From the NCBI RefSeq assembly GCF_009389715.1, contig NC_052392.1, positions 40,157,668-40,221,667 on the forward strand: DNA of 64,000 nucleotides, written 5' to 3'. The translations under genes were made by a program, and so were the position numbers. Position 1 is the first letter of the stretch. Each line of letters begins with the position of its first letter. The notes below the pieces were generated by a model that worked only from the letters and a program-made list of their open reading frames with translations, had not been told where the DNA came from and did not search any database. This DNA comes from Phoenix dactylifera. Taxonomy: Eukaryota > Streptophyta > Magnoliopsida > Arecales > Arecaceae. Shown in pieces: positions 24,660 through 38,293 of this stretch.

Positions 24660-24909
24660 CTGCTGTCCGGATCCTGACAGCTAACGCGCACGAAAAGGGT
24701 TTCCCCCCATCCTTCCCTCGCTCCAATTTAGTGCAACCCCGTCTCCGCCCAATCTCCTCCTCGCCCCAAAATTCGGGCTATACTTCCCCCTTCTCGTGTC
24801 CCTCAGACAGAGATTCCTCCTCCTTTCTGTCCGGCCCTTGTTTTCCGGCGAGGATGTCAGCCCCCGCGGCGGCGGGTGGTTGATGCCAAAGTCCAATCCG
24901 GCGACTTTG
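24660..24909 (+). promoter_or_regulatory. GC-rich promoter/5' exon of the SAP-motif gene
   Basis: An abrupt C/G-rich island in AT-rich DNA, ending in a good splice donor (TTTG|gtatga at 24909/24910). It contains a 9-codon upstream ORF at 24854-24883 (MSAPAAAGG then TGA). A second ATG in the overlapping stretch reads MPKSNPATL up to the donor and could instead be the true N-terminus, spliced to an acceptor near 28895. An AAACCCTAA telo-box follows at about 24937-24945. Confidence 0.55.
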
Positions 24910-27900
24910 GTATGATCCTCTTCTCCGGCTAGATCAAAACCCTAACAAGAGCTCCAATATCAAGAACCATTTGTTAAACCATCGTAGTCATTTTATTTTT
25001 TGGGTCATCAAATTCCTATGTTTACTCGCTTTTTGAAACCAGGAATCGTACTTGGAGGTGAAATTGTATGCGTATGCGATCTAATTTAGGTGAAAATATG
25101 AGACTTCTTTTCATAGTATTGCATTTAGCCGTGAATAAACCATGCTTTTCACTTAGTCGGTTCTTTTTGGATGGTGGAATGGGTGGATTGCTTTAATGAA
25201 AGTTGGTGGTTGAACGAGTGGCGTGAGGAAGATTGCAATGCCGTTTCCTTTTTTTCTTTTTGTTAATGGTATTAGCTATGGTACTTATTGATCAGTTCGT
25301 GTTTCATTTACTTTTAGATATTATGATTCCTTAAGAATGGAATAAGTTTGGTTTTTGCTTTTGATTTTGTACTTCTATATTCATTGTGAAATGTGCATTT
25401 CTTAGTCCTAAGATCTATCCTCACTTTGCCCTAGTGAGCTGGTTCTGGTTTTAAGGCTTCATCATGTTAGTACTTTGTGCAGTAGCCTTTTATCCGTTCA
25501 ATTAATAATTATGATACTTCTTGCTAGACAAGAGTACATCTAATAAAGGACCATCTATACATTTGGATGCATATGGACTTCAATAACTACACGAAAATCT
25601 AATGTCAGCTCGAATAGGATATAGTCAAGAGTAAACAGCAGATTTATTACTTGGCATTGTACCTAGACAAAACGTCACCATGGCTGAACTTCCAACTAAT
25701 GTCTGGCAAATGGCTTTCTGCTGCACAATATGTAACGAAAACTATAAATCCAATTTACATATATTCCTGAAATATGGCAGGCCCATTAATTATGGCAGGA
25801 GTAGCCAGACATTCGATGTCATCTTGTTGCAACCTTTAAAGAGATAATAAGAAGATATGTCCTAGGAGACAAGTTTTACGGAGAGGACTTTTTTTGAAGA
25901 ACTTAGCAGGACTTTAGAGTGAATAGTAGAGCAGCTGAGATGTTCATGATCTGAAGGTGCATACTTGAAGAAAAAATCATGGAGCTCGATTTATATGCAA
26001 GCATAAATGACGAGCATGCTGGAAGTGCTGACCTTTTATTAGAGATTTAATAAAAGATTACAAAGGAAGATATTCACATCAAAGGACTCAGTTTTTGCCT
26101 ACGAGTCATGATGAAATTCATCATTGTGTCTAATTAATAGCTGCTTTTGTGTTAGTTAACGAAAGGAAATAGTTGACTTGGCAAATCAAGAATGTGCTTT
26201 TAAGTACTCTTTAATGCTCTATGGGAGTCATGGTTGCACAGGAGATAAGTAAGCCAATTAATTGATTGGTTGGCTACCACAGTAGATCTGATGATGAAAC
26301 TAATTTGTGTCCATGGTGAGCCCTATACATTGCCCTTCAGGCATATAGAGACATAAATGATGCCACTATATAATTATTTGTTACGTTCATGTCCATGATT
26401 AGTTAATTAATTCTCCACCTTCCATTTTGAAGAGGACTACTAGGCTATATCGTTCGGGGTTTAGAATGGAATAGGACCTCTTTAAGTTGCTTACTCCATT
26501 TGAACCATCCAAACACTCTTTAGCAGCCTACTTTTTTTATAGAGGCAGATTAGGTATTTTTGAAAAGTATATAGGACTATTTTCACTTCAACCATGAGTG
26601 ATTTGTACACCCATATAGGCGAAGTAATTTAGCCCATCTACTTTGGCTTAACTTATTCTAGAACCAAACATGGTCATGAGGTTTTGACGTGGTTCTAACA
26701 TGATCTATCAATCAAAAATAAAGTTTACTTATTACATATCCTAATAGGGCTACGGAGAATGAGAATGATGGTATGATAATGATGGAACCAAGACAATGCA
26801 GAATATTCAGTTGCTTTCTGCGGGAAAGAGGAACCTCAATCCACCCAAAAGGATCTGCATTTATATGTAAATCATGAGACTATTTGATTACTTCATACAA
26901 CTTCTTTTGCCAAATGGATTGCCAGAAGGCAAGTGGAATAAAAAAAATCTTCTTAGTTAATGCATGTATATTGTGAAAATTTGCATTTTTGCCCTCCTCT
27001 TCCAAGACTACTCTAAAGTCTTGGGAAATCTTGGAGGATGGCTCCTTAATGGTATGAGGCAAAATTGCTTTAATTGATAATTTTTTTTTTGTCAACTAGC
27101 TTTCTGGATTTCATTACAAGGCTTTTTCTGTTTAAAGTTAATTTATTCATGAATTTGACTCCAATACTCAACTTGAAGGTTGAGCAGGGCTGGTAGTGGG
27201 CCGAGCCGGCTCGAGGCTCGTTAGGCCGGGCTGGCTTCGGCTGGGCATAGGCTAGGCCTGAGGCAATTCAGGTTGGGTTTAGGAGTTTCGTACGAGGGTT
27301 CAAAACTTGTTATTGAAATAGGATAGGAGTTTCGTATGAGGGTTCAAAACTTGAGATATGCTATTGATGGCTGGTTGATATTTTACAATCCTCGATACAG
27401 GGGCAGTACATCTTGATATGCCTTGGTACATATGAGGCTGAGGAAAAGTATGGGTTGATATGCATTGTTATAGTGCAATACAGCATGACATGGACCCAAC
27501 TTGCTGATACTGTTGGACACCGGTCCTATCATACCAACTAATGTCTGGCAAGGCGCCGGTATAGGGCCAGCGCACAAGTTTTTTACCCTTAGTTTTACAC
27601 TATCAAGAATATTGGAATCATTAATTGATTCTTCTTGATATTGGGTTTTTATTCTTGAGAAGAGTTTAGGGGCTTTTCCATAAGCAGTATGCTGGTATAT
27701 TTGATGTTGACTTCTTCCAATATTAATTCTTCATCAGAATTTGGTTGCTAACAATGTTTTTTATATCCTTTTGTACGCAAACTCCACCATGTTGCATTGA
27801 TTTGAGAGTTTGATTAAAATATTCTTAAGCATGAAATGTGTGGTTGCTCACAATGCAATAGTTTGTGATTGTCTTTAAGTATCTTTAACACTTTCGTCGT

Positions 27901-28895
27901 TTTATCTATTGTGCAGATCACCTGGTCATTCTATGCAGCTTCAAAATATTTGTTGTGCTTAACTCAAGTGCAATACATGAACTTCTTGCACGACCATGTT
28001 GTTGATTTGTGTTGCTCTTTGGCCCTTAGTACCAAATTACCATAACACGGTTTAGGCCTAATAGTGGAAAAAATGAAAAAAAAGAGAGGAGAATACAGGG
28101 CAGTGATACTTAAAAAATAAATGTAATCCTGCTGCTGTCTGCTAAAAGGAATCTTCTATGTATAGAAAGCATAAAATGCTCTTGATAAGAAGTCTGGCTA
28201 CTTTATTTTTCTTGTCCTCCCCATTGGACTCCTATAAGGACTTTCGGATCTTTCTTTATGAGTTGAAACTTGCTCCAGGTAAAATTATTGATGACTCCCC
28301 TCCTTTCCCTTTCTCATCTCTTGCCTTTCTTTTTCAGTCAACCATTTTCTTTCCTGTTTTTTCATTTTAGACTTTCCATTGCCTTTGAACCATGTATCTT
28401 CACAGTTGGACTCATTTGCCGTGAAAATTATGATGTAGTTCTGCAATATCATGTAAGCACTTGGTATTATTTTTCCACAATCAACGGTTGCAATGTTTTT
28501 CCGGTTGGTGATATTTTTATTTTATTGTTTTGATTATCTATGGAACTTTATTCGTTGGTTCTTGTTTGTTGTACTCTGAACCTTGCTTGTGCATCAATGT
28601 TAAGGTGATGTGATTCTAGCTTTCTAGTCGTGTACTGTAGCAAATTTGATGTTCAATGACAATTTTGAGTAATTTTCTTGTTGAGCTCAGCTTTCAGCTC
28701 CCTAATGGGAACTGATTTGGTGCATACATCTGATCCAAGAAGATTCTATTGAGCTCAGCTTTCTAGTTGTGTACCGTAGCAATTTTCTTTTTTTAAAGAA
28801 AAAACTGATGTTCTGATGAATCATAAGTTTCTTCCGTTTTTACTGAAGGATATCGGCATAAGGTTCTATTGAAGTAGCTTTAACGAGGCTTTAAG
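24910..28895 (+). other. Large first intron of the SAP-motif gene
   Basis: No coding exon was found in this 4-kb stretch. It contains a short tandem duplication (TAGGAGTTTCGTACGAGGG-type unit at about 27279 and 27324) and the possible hAT-like fragment listed separately. Confidence 0.45.
27187..27300 (+). mobile_element. Possible hAT-type element end
   Basis: CAGGGCTGGTAGTGGGCCG at 27187-27205, followed by repeated GGCTCG/GGCCGGGC words, resembles the ends of plant hAT-type non-autonomous elements, which begin CAGGG. No matching right end was located. Confidence 0.3.
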
Positions 28896-28901
28896 ATTGA
28901 G

Positions 28902-31900
28902 ATGATGGCGTATCAGGAAAACTTAGAATTCTACTTCAATCTCTCACGCAGAGAGCTTCAGGGATTGTGCAAAAAGCATAACCTTCCTGCAAATAGAAGT
29001 CATGCTCAATTAGCCAAGTCACTGGCTTCATTTCTAAGGGTATGGCTGCACACTTGGTATAGGACGTCATTCACCTATACAGTTTGTATTTTAAAGTTTA
29101 TAATCTAATCTAAAGACTATTTGTTTAAACAATTGTGCAGAAAGAAAATGCCACATCTTCAAAAGAGAGATCATCTGTCCCAAAATCAAATGCTAAAGAA
29201 ACAGTTGACCCTCTGGAAGAAACCGTGAAAAGTATGATTCATGTATCTACCAAAGTTGCAATTAGGAAAGTTGCTTAATATTATCTGAAACTATATGCTA
29301 AAGAATAGAGAGTTCTTATTCCATTTCATTGACCTTGAAAAGATTTTGTAGGGGCATTTGAGAAAACCAATTCTTCCAGGACTGATAGCTGTGGACTGGC
29401 ACCTGGGATTAATAGGAAGCTAAGTGATGATCAGCTACATTCTCATCTTGGAAAACAATTGAAAAGTAGTAGCCTCTTGATAAGTCAATCATCAGAAAAG
29501 GTATTGTTCTACACTCATATAAGATCTGTTATTGCTTTTAGTTCATGGAGGTTCTTTTCCTTCAACTGAACATGTGTCAGGATCTTTCAATCATTTGTTG
29601 GATGCTTATTTCACGGATAATAACATTTACATGGGATCTTAATTTTTTGGGCATCAACTTCTCTTAGTTTTTGTTTATATGTATCAATGCAGGCATACAA
29701 TACTGCTGCAAATGTGGTTTACCCTTACCCTATTACTGATGGAACCAAGGAAGGTTTTGGTTCTTCTAATTCTGAACCTGGTGATATGGGCACAGGATCT
29801 CAGGTTGCTGCTGGGATCCGAGATATTACAACCTTGTCACAGCTTCATTGTGATAACAACCATGTTGCTTCTAAGAATGGATCACAAAAATCCTCAGAGT
29901 TGAGAGGCTGTGGTCAGAAATTACCAACTCATGCTGTGACCAATACTAGGACTTCTAATACAACACTAGTGCCATCTGGACATAAAAGAGCTGGTGCCTA
30001 TTCCAGAGAAAGTAGATTTATGTCTTCTGATGAAACTTCTCCAAAAGCACCTCCTTCACTTCAATTTTTTGTGATGTCAGAGGAGGGAATTAATCTATAT
30101 ATAGATTTGAATTCTAGCCCATCAGAATGGATCAATAGCTTGAAGGACAAAATGTGCATCCATCCGAAAGCACAAGACCATGAATCAGAGACTCTTCCCG
30201 CTCATATTAGAGGCTTGGCAGATGCTGATGAACATACGAAAATTTCACCACCTGGGAGCACTGGAATATGCCTTCAAAGCAGTGGAATGGAGAAGAACAC
30301 AGGATGTACTGATTCTTCCTTGGGCTCAGTTGTTAGTGCGAATTGTCAAACCGAGGCCTGTCCACCAGATGCAATTGTTGTAACTTCTAGAGATTCTGTG
30401 TTGACATCAAGTAGCATCCCTGTCGAAATATCAGGTTTTCTGGAGAGGAATCAAGTGGTTTCATCTTCCTGTGTAACTAATTCTGATGTTTACGATCACA
30501 TGGCATCTGATATTGCATCTTGTCCCAGAGATGAGCAGGTCCTACATCAAGACTCTGATGATGCTTCTTTTAGGATTGATAAGAGCAGTTCATCAGTACC
30601 CGATATTTCTCTTAAATCTGTTGACAACGTAGATACGAGTCTTGATGGAAACAGAAAGCCTGAAACAGATGAGTGCTGCACTCTGAAGATAGTAAGTGCT
30701 GATTTTAATAATGGAGAACCCAATGCTTTAGACAACACCCTAAATAGTATCTGCAGGACAAGTAGCCTTCCAATAATATCTGATGGAATACAAGACAATG
30801 TGGGAGCTTCTTATACTGGTTATTCTGAAAATCATAGTGGAGCGTGTGAAGTTCCACTGGAAAGAGAGCATATGGAAGTATTACCAGAAGCCAGATGTCA
30901 CCTCAAGATGTTATCAAATTCCAGTAAAATTGATGGGCAAATGGTATTGGATCATCCAATGACTGATGCACAATCAGATGTAGGGTCAACCGACCATCTC
31001 TCCAATCAGCATGCATGGAGTAATCTTGCAACTTCCGTTCCCAATGATCTGATGTCAGCATTTGGGGATGAATCGGTATTGCTCTTTTTCTTAACTAAGT
31101 GTGATAGTGCACTGCTAACAAAAAATGTACAAGGAATTCTGGGGATTAATTGGAGGATTATAATTGCCTACCTATCCCACATTTAAAAAGATCTAGAAAT
31201 GTGTAGTGAATGCCCAGTTGTATATTTTACTCATACCTGAACCAGACTCATTTTGATAAATGACCATCACCAACTTTTCCAACTAAGCTCCATTAACAAA
31301 ATAAATGACTAGAATATGTTTCAAAGTTCATTTGGCCACTTTATGATTGGTTATACCATGAATCTTTTGCTTGATCTTCCCGGCACAAGATAATTAGGTG
31401 GTTGCTTCTACTTTATTTGCTTTTCTACTTTTTGATTCACAGGTGATTTGTTGAAGTCTTCCTATCCATTACTTGCATAATCTAGCTAATCAGGATCCTC
31501 ATGTTATAGTTGGATGACAAATATGTTACAGGCTTTTAACTTGTACTGGAGGTTAATGTACTTGCACTGTTGGGCAATCAGCTTGTGACTTTTCATTTGA
31601 AGTTTGAGCCAATATTTCTTTCTCAAAACCCAATCATCTCTAATGAGAACCATAATGGACTTTCTTGTTTATTCAACATTCTGTGCTTGTTGCTTGGTAT
31701 TGTTGAGAACTAATAACGTTAACCAAATAGCTCCATGAAACTTGATGCTTTGCAGAATTATGTCATGAGTATGTCAACCATGCTGACCTGCAAAAATTCA
31801 AAATCCTTGAACCGATAGGATCTGAACCCTCGATCTCATCTGAGAAGAGGAGGAATCTGACAGTTCGAATTAGTGCCTGATTGGTTTCTTCTTCATTTTA

Positions 31901-33496
31901 CTAGCTTTATGTTAGGCTATTTTATTTAGTATTTGTTTTATTTGGTGCTCTCTTCCTGGGTTAAGTTGATGTGTGGGATAGGGGTTCAGAGGACTTGGTC
32001 GTGCAAGGTGCAGTTTCCAGAAGTTTTTGATAATTGATATGATGGTGTTTCTTTTTCTTTCTATGTTTTGTCAATTACGGGCAGACCTAGAACTTAAAAA
32101 TGAAGCAGAGATATTCTTTACGGTAAATTGGCATATGAGACTTTTCCTCCATGTTGCAGAACTGAAAATCTATACTTTCTGTCTGCAGGGTAGATGCACT
32201 CCAACGAAGGGGAAAAATAGCTCAGAGTAATCTTTGTTTAGAATAAAGATTAATTACTGTCCTATGCTTCACAAATTCAGTCTAATGTAACTCTTGGTCA
32301 CTTGGTTATGCAGATGCTCACAATTTCGAAACACCTTAGACAAAAATTCTAAAATATCTCACAACCCATTGTCTGCTGAGGAGTTCCAGAGTAAAAGGCA
32401 ACATGTTTGTGGTGAAAAGAGTGGGATGATGAGTTTAGGAAGCTCTAAGAGTTCGGTAAAAGAAACTCCATGGGATCCTATTGTCGTTCCTAGGCGTTCC
32501 ATGCGGCTTGTTTCTAAGGTTCGATCTGCTCTTTTGTGTAGAATTCTCTTTTATCTTTAAGAAACAGTGGAAAAAGTATTCGTATCAGATTGTATTTATT
32601 CTGCGTTCACATTATTGTTGTGGTAGTCATCTTTTACAAAATATAAACATAATAAACAAACCGTGCTTTATTGATTTGGGGTCAACCAAATGGATCCTAT
32701 TTCATGGTTCCCACCCTAATGTGAATTTTCTCAGATAGCAAATTTCTATCATTTTTCACTACCTTCAGGTTTTCTTTAGTCCCACCCTATTTTCTAACCC
32801 TTCCAAGCTTTAACTTTTATCAAGTCCCATCAGATCCACATAATATCTAATATCTAATTCATCATTAGATTGTAAATGAGAAAGCTTCGAAACCCAACAG
32901 TAGGCTTAAGACTAGAGAAATTTCTCTACCTGATTGCTTCCAGTTTGGTTTTCATGTGCCCAATCACGTGAGAAATCATTGGACATCCTCACTGTGGACA
33001 TCTGATGGTCTTGGAGACAGCTTTATATTACAGTACTTCTGAGTGCTCTATTCATTACTTATGGTTTTCAATTTTATTTTTATTTTTTAGTGACTTGTGT
33101 CTGGTAAATCATATGATGGAAGGTTGAAACTGTAGAAGATGAACTAATGCCCTGGTATCGGTTATCCTCTGTATTTGCCTTGTTTGTTTAGGCATTTTAT
33201 GCCTACGAGCTTTAGTATGATTGTAGCATTTTGTTTGATAAGCTATATAAATTTCTTCCAGGTGTGTACCTCATAACTTATACATGATGGTTTTCTTTTC
33301 ATTATTTACTTTTTTTTTCTTGAGCTAGAGGGGGTTGGATAATGGGTACACATGGATTATCAGGATATATGCTACTGTTTTGCCTTTTCTATGTAAATTA
33401 TATCCCAGAGTCGTAATATGGTTGCAGTATCTGATTGGCTTGATAAGCTATATAATTTTTTTTCCTAATTTGTGCTTCACCTTCCTTGTGCAGTGA
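28902..33496 (+). CDS. SAP-like motif protein of unknown function
   Basis: Exons 28902-29039, 29141-29231, 29352-29500, 29693-31075, 32189-32226 and 32314-32518 join in frame through GT-AG introns to 668 residues. The last exon probably starts at 33494 with TGA directly after the acceptor. Residues about 14-46 (LSRRELQGLCKKHNLPANRS) form a SAP-like helix-turn-helix, a fold often used for DNA/chromatin or RNA contact and reminiscent of the NuSAP N-terminus. The rest is Ser/Asp-rich and probably disordered, apart from a stretch reading SLQFFVMSEEGINLYIDLN in the long exon. The C-terminus is basic (VVPRRSMRLVSK). I do not recognise the family by name, and nuclear or chromatin binding is only inferred. 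The start could be ATG 28902 or, with an alternative splice, ATG 24884. Confidence 0.72.
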
Positions 33497-34000
33497 AATC
33501 ATAGTTTATCATTGACTGTGGCCTTGATGGGCTGGATTCAGATCTTTCGTTACCCTTTTCCGCTCGATTATATAGTTTCTTTGGCGGAAATGTGCATAAA
33601 AATCCAGGACATTGAACCATTCCCCTCTCTTTTCTCATGATCAAATGAAAATTATATGCTGCAACAGCCTCATCTTGGAATTTTGCAGTACCACAATTGG
33701 CGGCATATTGCATTAAGGATAATTGGTCACACTGAAAATATGTGGCATTCCGTTAGATCGCTTGGACATTGCGGATTGTCCGTAAGTAATTTATCTCTTT
33801 TGGTCATTGCTGATTCTGCATTCTTGCCCTCTTTTCAAACATTCCGTTCGTGTTGGAAGAAATTCTCTACAACATGGTACAGCTCCAAACTAATATGTCC
33901 ATCTTGTGTACCAGCTTTGTCTTAGCTTGAGAAAAGCTTCTGCATCCATCAGTACTCGAGCTGATTGCTAATGCGGAACACTATACATATTCCATTACGT
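33497..34000 (+). other. Probable 3' UTR of the SAP-motif gene
   Basis: This follows the inferred stop at 33494-33496. Open frames here show no domain. Confidence 0.4.
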
Positions 34001-36185
34001 GGAGTTAGCTGAATTTTATAGCATTACATTAATACACTAGTTTGTCAAACAGCTTCTGTATACTTATCAGTGAAATATCTGACTGGAGAGGCTGCAGAGA
34101 GGAATGAAGGTGGGAGATTAAGAAAAAATAAAATAGCAAATCTTTGACACTTTTGGCTTTCCTGTTTTGTTAATTCAATTAACATGGTGCTGTAACTCTT
34201 TTGGTTCTAATAGAGTCATTGCATGATGGGGTCTTTCGTCATGCCAAATGTAGTTGAGCCCGATTCTGGCATCCTAATGTGACCGACGGTGCCCACACGA
34301 TTGGCTCGAGATGATTGAAAGTGGATACATTCTGCTCCATTCATGCTGAAGTGTATAGGAGGCCTTTCCTTGCTTCCATAATGCCAAATTTCACAGCTCA
34401 AAAGGTACATGATCTATAATTTCATGGCTCTATAGCTAATATTAGTTTTATTCTAATTCAGAAATGGTTGGACTGGAATGAGTAAATTCTATCGTGGGAG
34501 TCATCATTTCTACTTTTATTGTTGAAAGAACCAGTGGTGAAGAATTCATCCCATATCCACGGTACTAGTTCCTACAAGGATCTCCTTCCAGCATGGTTAG
34601 AAGATCCTTAAAAATTCAAATAGGGAGTTACAACTGCTGCAGGTTCTTGTGCCTTGCTAAAAGTCTTTCCAACTTTTGAGGAATTGTGACCGTCTGATCT
34701 CTGCCTTCATGAGCATAAATTACCTAAATTTGCCGCATGATCTTCATGCCTGTTTGAGGTATCTTAACTAGAAAATTCAAACTTATTGATTTTTTTTTTT
34801 TTTTAAAAAAAGGACAATCATGCTGTTATACAATAAGCTGGCCTCTGATAATGAAGAAAAAGTGCTATTGAAAAAATGGAGGTGACAAGGGGTGTATAAA
34901 CGGAGGTGGCTCCTATGCTAATGCTTGATTGTTCAGAATTGACAAAAATAATTTCAAAAATTAGGACATGACTTGATGGTCTTGGTTATAGAAAGTTTTA
35001 AAGTTGCTATCAGGACCATATGGTGCAAGGTGCAAGACCTTCGACTCAGGCTGTTTGATCAAGCATAGGTTTCTGTTGATTCTAACTCTACTTCCAAATA
35101 CACATGCATACACCCCAACATAGATCATGTATTAGATAGATTCCGACAAGAGCATGAAATGGGGTTTTTTCGTAAGAGCACAAGAGAAGTTGTTACATTC
35201 CTTCCAACGCCTACTTAATCCGTTTCATATGTTGGTATTTAAACGAGACGAAAGAAAACATTTACATATCCGTTCCCACCATACCTTGTCTCTGCATTCT
35301 CTTTCTTAGGGGGTCGGTCCGTGTCTCCATCTCAGTTGCTGAGACATAAATTCCAAGCTTTCAACAACCATGGCTCTTCAATATAGGTTCTCCCTCAGCT
35401 CCATAGACCATGAGGAAATGGAATTTTTTTTGTCTTATAACTTTCTCTCTACTTCATCAGAGCAAGTCCAAAAATAAAGAAACAGAGAAATATAAAAGTA
35501 TCAAGAATTTGGGGTTTGTGAAGTGTCCCATATTGGTCTCGTTTGTAATCTGGGTTTGTAATTTTTTAAGGCTAGCCCGAGTTGATTGCCTAATACCGCA
35601 AAGCCTATGACAAAGTCATCTTGAAAGTTACATTTGGCTGCCAAATTATTGATCTGCTATTTCTAGTGCGTTTTTGTTTAATCGTTTAGGCTTATAAACC
35701 ACTACTCAGGTGATTGATCTCCTTCCCGACTTTTTAGTTAATGGCGATAAATTATGTACCACTGACTTGTCTCCTTCAAATAGATTAAACTAATGGTAAT
35801 CAAGAGTTTTCTTTTATTTTTTTCTCTTTACATTTTCTATTGCACGGTTATTTGTTTTTTCTGATATATATTCGACATTTATAAATCCGCCTTTTGTGTT
35901 GATACTTTTTATACAAGAGTTTTCTTTTATATTTTGACAGAGTTCTTCCTTAGAATCAATAGTAATCACATGGATTATAGTGAATGGTACAGAGCCAATA
36001 AACTGGCACTTAGATATGAGAAACAATGACATGGATTACAATAAAATGGCACATGGATTACAGCATAATGGTGCATATCCATGAAAGATAATTACACAGA
36101 ATTTTAGTAGAATGACATAGAGCAATTAGAGGTAATCACAAAGTACAGTAGAATGGCATATAGCCATGAGAGAGGAGGTAGAAAA
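34000..36185. other. Intergenic, nothing recognised
   Basis: No gene or element is supported. Around 35930-36180 short phrases about 'caca(t)ggatta...aatggcaca' recur several times, suggesting a small degenerate tandem repeat. Confidence 0.4.
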
Positions 36186-36188
36186 TAA

Positions 36189-36640
36189 GGACTCATTGAG
36201 TCCGTAGGAAAAAAAAAGAAGAAGAGAAAAGTGGGGTTAACAGAAAAATGGAGAAATGCATTGGAGTCTTCAAAGAAGAGGAATGAAAAAGAAATGGAAA
36301 AGTAGTTTTTTTTTATAGAAATAAGATTCTCACATTTTATTAAAAAAATTCATATGGGAAATGAGAAAGTTAAATTTTCACTAATTGAAAATCATGATAT
36401 TTTTTTTTCCAAAAGTATTCTTAAGTTTTTAGGCAGAATAGGATAAAATCTTTTGTTTATTAGAGGTATAAAAGGTATTTTATCTAACTTTTCGAAAAAA
36501 AATAGATGCTCAACTAAACGTAAAGTTATTCTGAAATGTGTCACTTTTTTATGTCCATTAAAAATACAAAAATTATTTTCCTATGCAGCAATTTTTCAAA
36601 AAAAAAATATTTGAGCGAGAAAATTCTATCTTCGAAACTC
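36189..36640. mobile_element. Second, diverged copy of the PBG1-intron MITE
   Basis: This aligns along its whole length with 6698-7147. Shared phrases include AGTAGATGCTCAAC, CAAAATTATTTTCCT, AAAAAATATT and GAGAAAATTCT-type words, in the same order and orientation. The left end starts GGACTCATTGAGTCCG. The right inverted repeat is worn, so this copy looks older or more damaged. Confidence 0.7.
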
Positions 36641-37750
36641 TCGACCCTTGAAGCCCTGGCAGCGTTTCAAGGCGGAGATTATTTTAATAGCGACAGGGCC
36701 TTGGTATGATACAAGCTAAAAACTGTACTCTCGACAAATTGAGCCATATCACAACTTAGATAAATTTGCATCGGGTGATGAGTTCATCTTATTTTGGTTG
36801 AGTCGCCATGCACAGGAGTCTTATTTTCTCTTGTGCGCATCCTCGCACTAGTCCGTTTGGGCTCTCTCACGGCAAGGAACGACCGTTCTCGAGTGATCTT
36901 GTCAGCTACATCGCTTCAAATATTACTTCTAAATCCCTTGGATTAGTTCAAGTGTAAAGTGTAACGAACTGGAGGTTAAATCGTGCATAGCCTACAGTTT
37001 AAAATGGCTGCAAGTCCATATATATGACGTGGGATCAAGGAGAGATTGACTTGTAGTCCAAGTGAACTTAATTAATATGGTACCCCGTTAAAAGAATTCT
37101 AGTTTGTTTCTATTCTAACTAATTGATGGGATAAAATATGGCAATCATTGGCACCCACGAATTCCATGCAGTAGAGTTTTAAGCAAACCTCTGCCGTTTT
37201 AGGATCCCATGCAACATCCCATCATAACAATATTCAACTAGAATTTAGGAAGGTTGGCATCGATGGCAAGAGCCATGAATCAAATGATGGATGCAACCTA
37301 TTGGTTATGTGGATCCGTGCAATCAACAAATGTTGCTTTCTTGTTACCATTCATCATTCTAAACCTTGTATAGTGGCAGACTGGCAGGTTATTTGATGTT
37401 CTTGCATTAAGTGGCTTTTTTGGAAGCAAAGTTTGCATAAATGATGATGCCCCAAAAGTACATGCACTATCTAGAATGGTTAGCCATTACTTTAATTTAA
37501 AAATAACTCTCCAAATAATGGACAGCTACAAAAGATTGCCACATTGTTTGCTTGAATCACTGTTTAACAATTAAATAACTTACTCTTCCTAGATGATTCA
37601 AAGATTTTAATTTAAGAATATTTGGCTATCCAGCAAAAGATGCCAAATAATGTAACAAAAAAACGCATGGCATTATGGTAATCTAAGTTCAATCCAACGG
37701 TCACTTTCGAATGTTTTTGACCGTTGAGTTAGACTCTACGAATCCGGCTT
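36641..37750. other. Intergenic, nothing recognised
   Basis: No gene is supported. A weak tRNA-box-like phrase near 36745-36760 was not convincing. Confidence 0.4.
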
Positions 37751-37762
37751 GACGGATTTTCC

Positions 37763-37783
37763 GAGAGAGAGAGAGAGAGAGTT
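37763..37783. repeat. (GA)n microsatellite
   Basis: About ten GA units, 0.5 kb upstream of the GH28 start. GA/CT tracts are frequent in plant promoters and leaders. Confidence 0.85.
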
Positions 37784-37909
37784 CTTTTACGAAGACACCG
37801 GCAGGGATGATGCAAAAAATATGACGGCATCCAATCCCTCTTTTACTCCGTTGCGACAAGGCAACACGATTTTCGTGTGAATCCATGGAGTTTTCCAAGA
37901 GAAGAGCTC

Positions 37910-38293
37910 CAAAGGCCCACCAAAGCGATTAGGCCCGCCCAATCTTGGTTTTGGGCTCCTCTTCCCTGTTGCTGGCCCGTTATGGACCAGGAGGACGGTG
38001 AAGACAAAAGGTCTTGCTCGAGCACGGCACTGCTTGTTCTTTTGGAGGGCAGCAGTGGTCGCTGCTCTTGATTTTTTTGTTCTTTTTGGGGATTGTGGTG
38101 GTCTCCCGCAAAGAAAGCCAGCTAATCATTTGGGTTCCTCCGTGATGGAGGTTCTGGCTGAAATCACCCGAGGCTTCTGAAGCTGGTGGCTGGTCTTGCA
38201 CTTCGTCTTTAAGCCTTGGTGATCCAGGGGATTGTCAGGAAGGTGGTGGAGGATTCTCATTTGGTTTATTTGGGAGAATAGATCTCATCTACC
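37910..38293 (+). promoter_or_regulatory. GH28 gene promoter/5' UTR with site II-like motifs
   Basis: GGCCCA (37914-37919) and TGGGCT (37952-37957) are site II-type elements. This is a GC-richer patch directly upstream of the first coding exon. The transcription start is not determined. Confidence 0.4.

Noticed and set aside
31785-31870. Possible tRNA-like sequence in an intron of the SAP-motif gene
   Set aside because: Only a box B-like word was found; box A and the cloverleaf are missing.
36640-36765. Possible tRNA-derived element
   Set aside because: A box A-like phrase is visible on the minus strand but no convincing box B or fold accompanies it.
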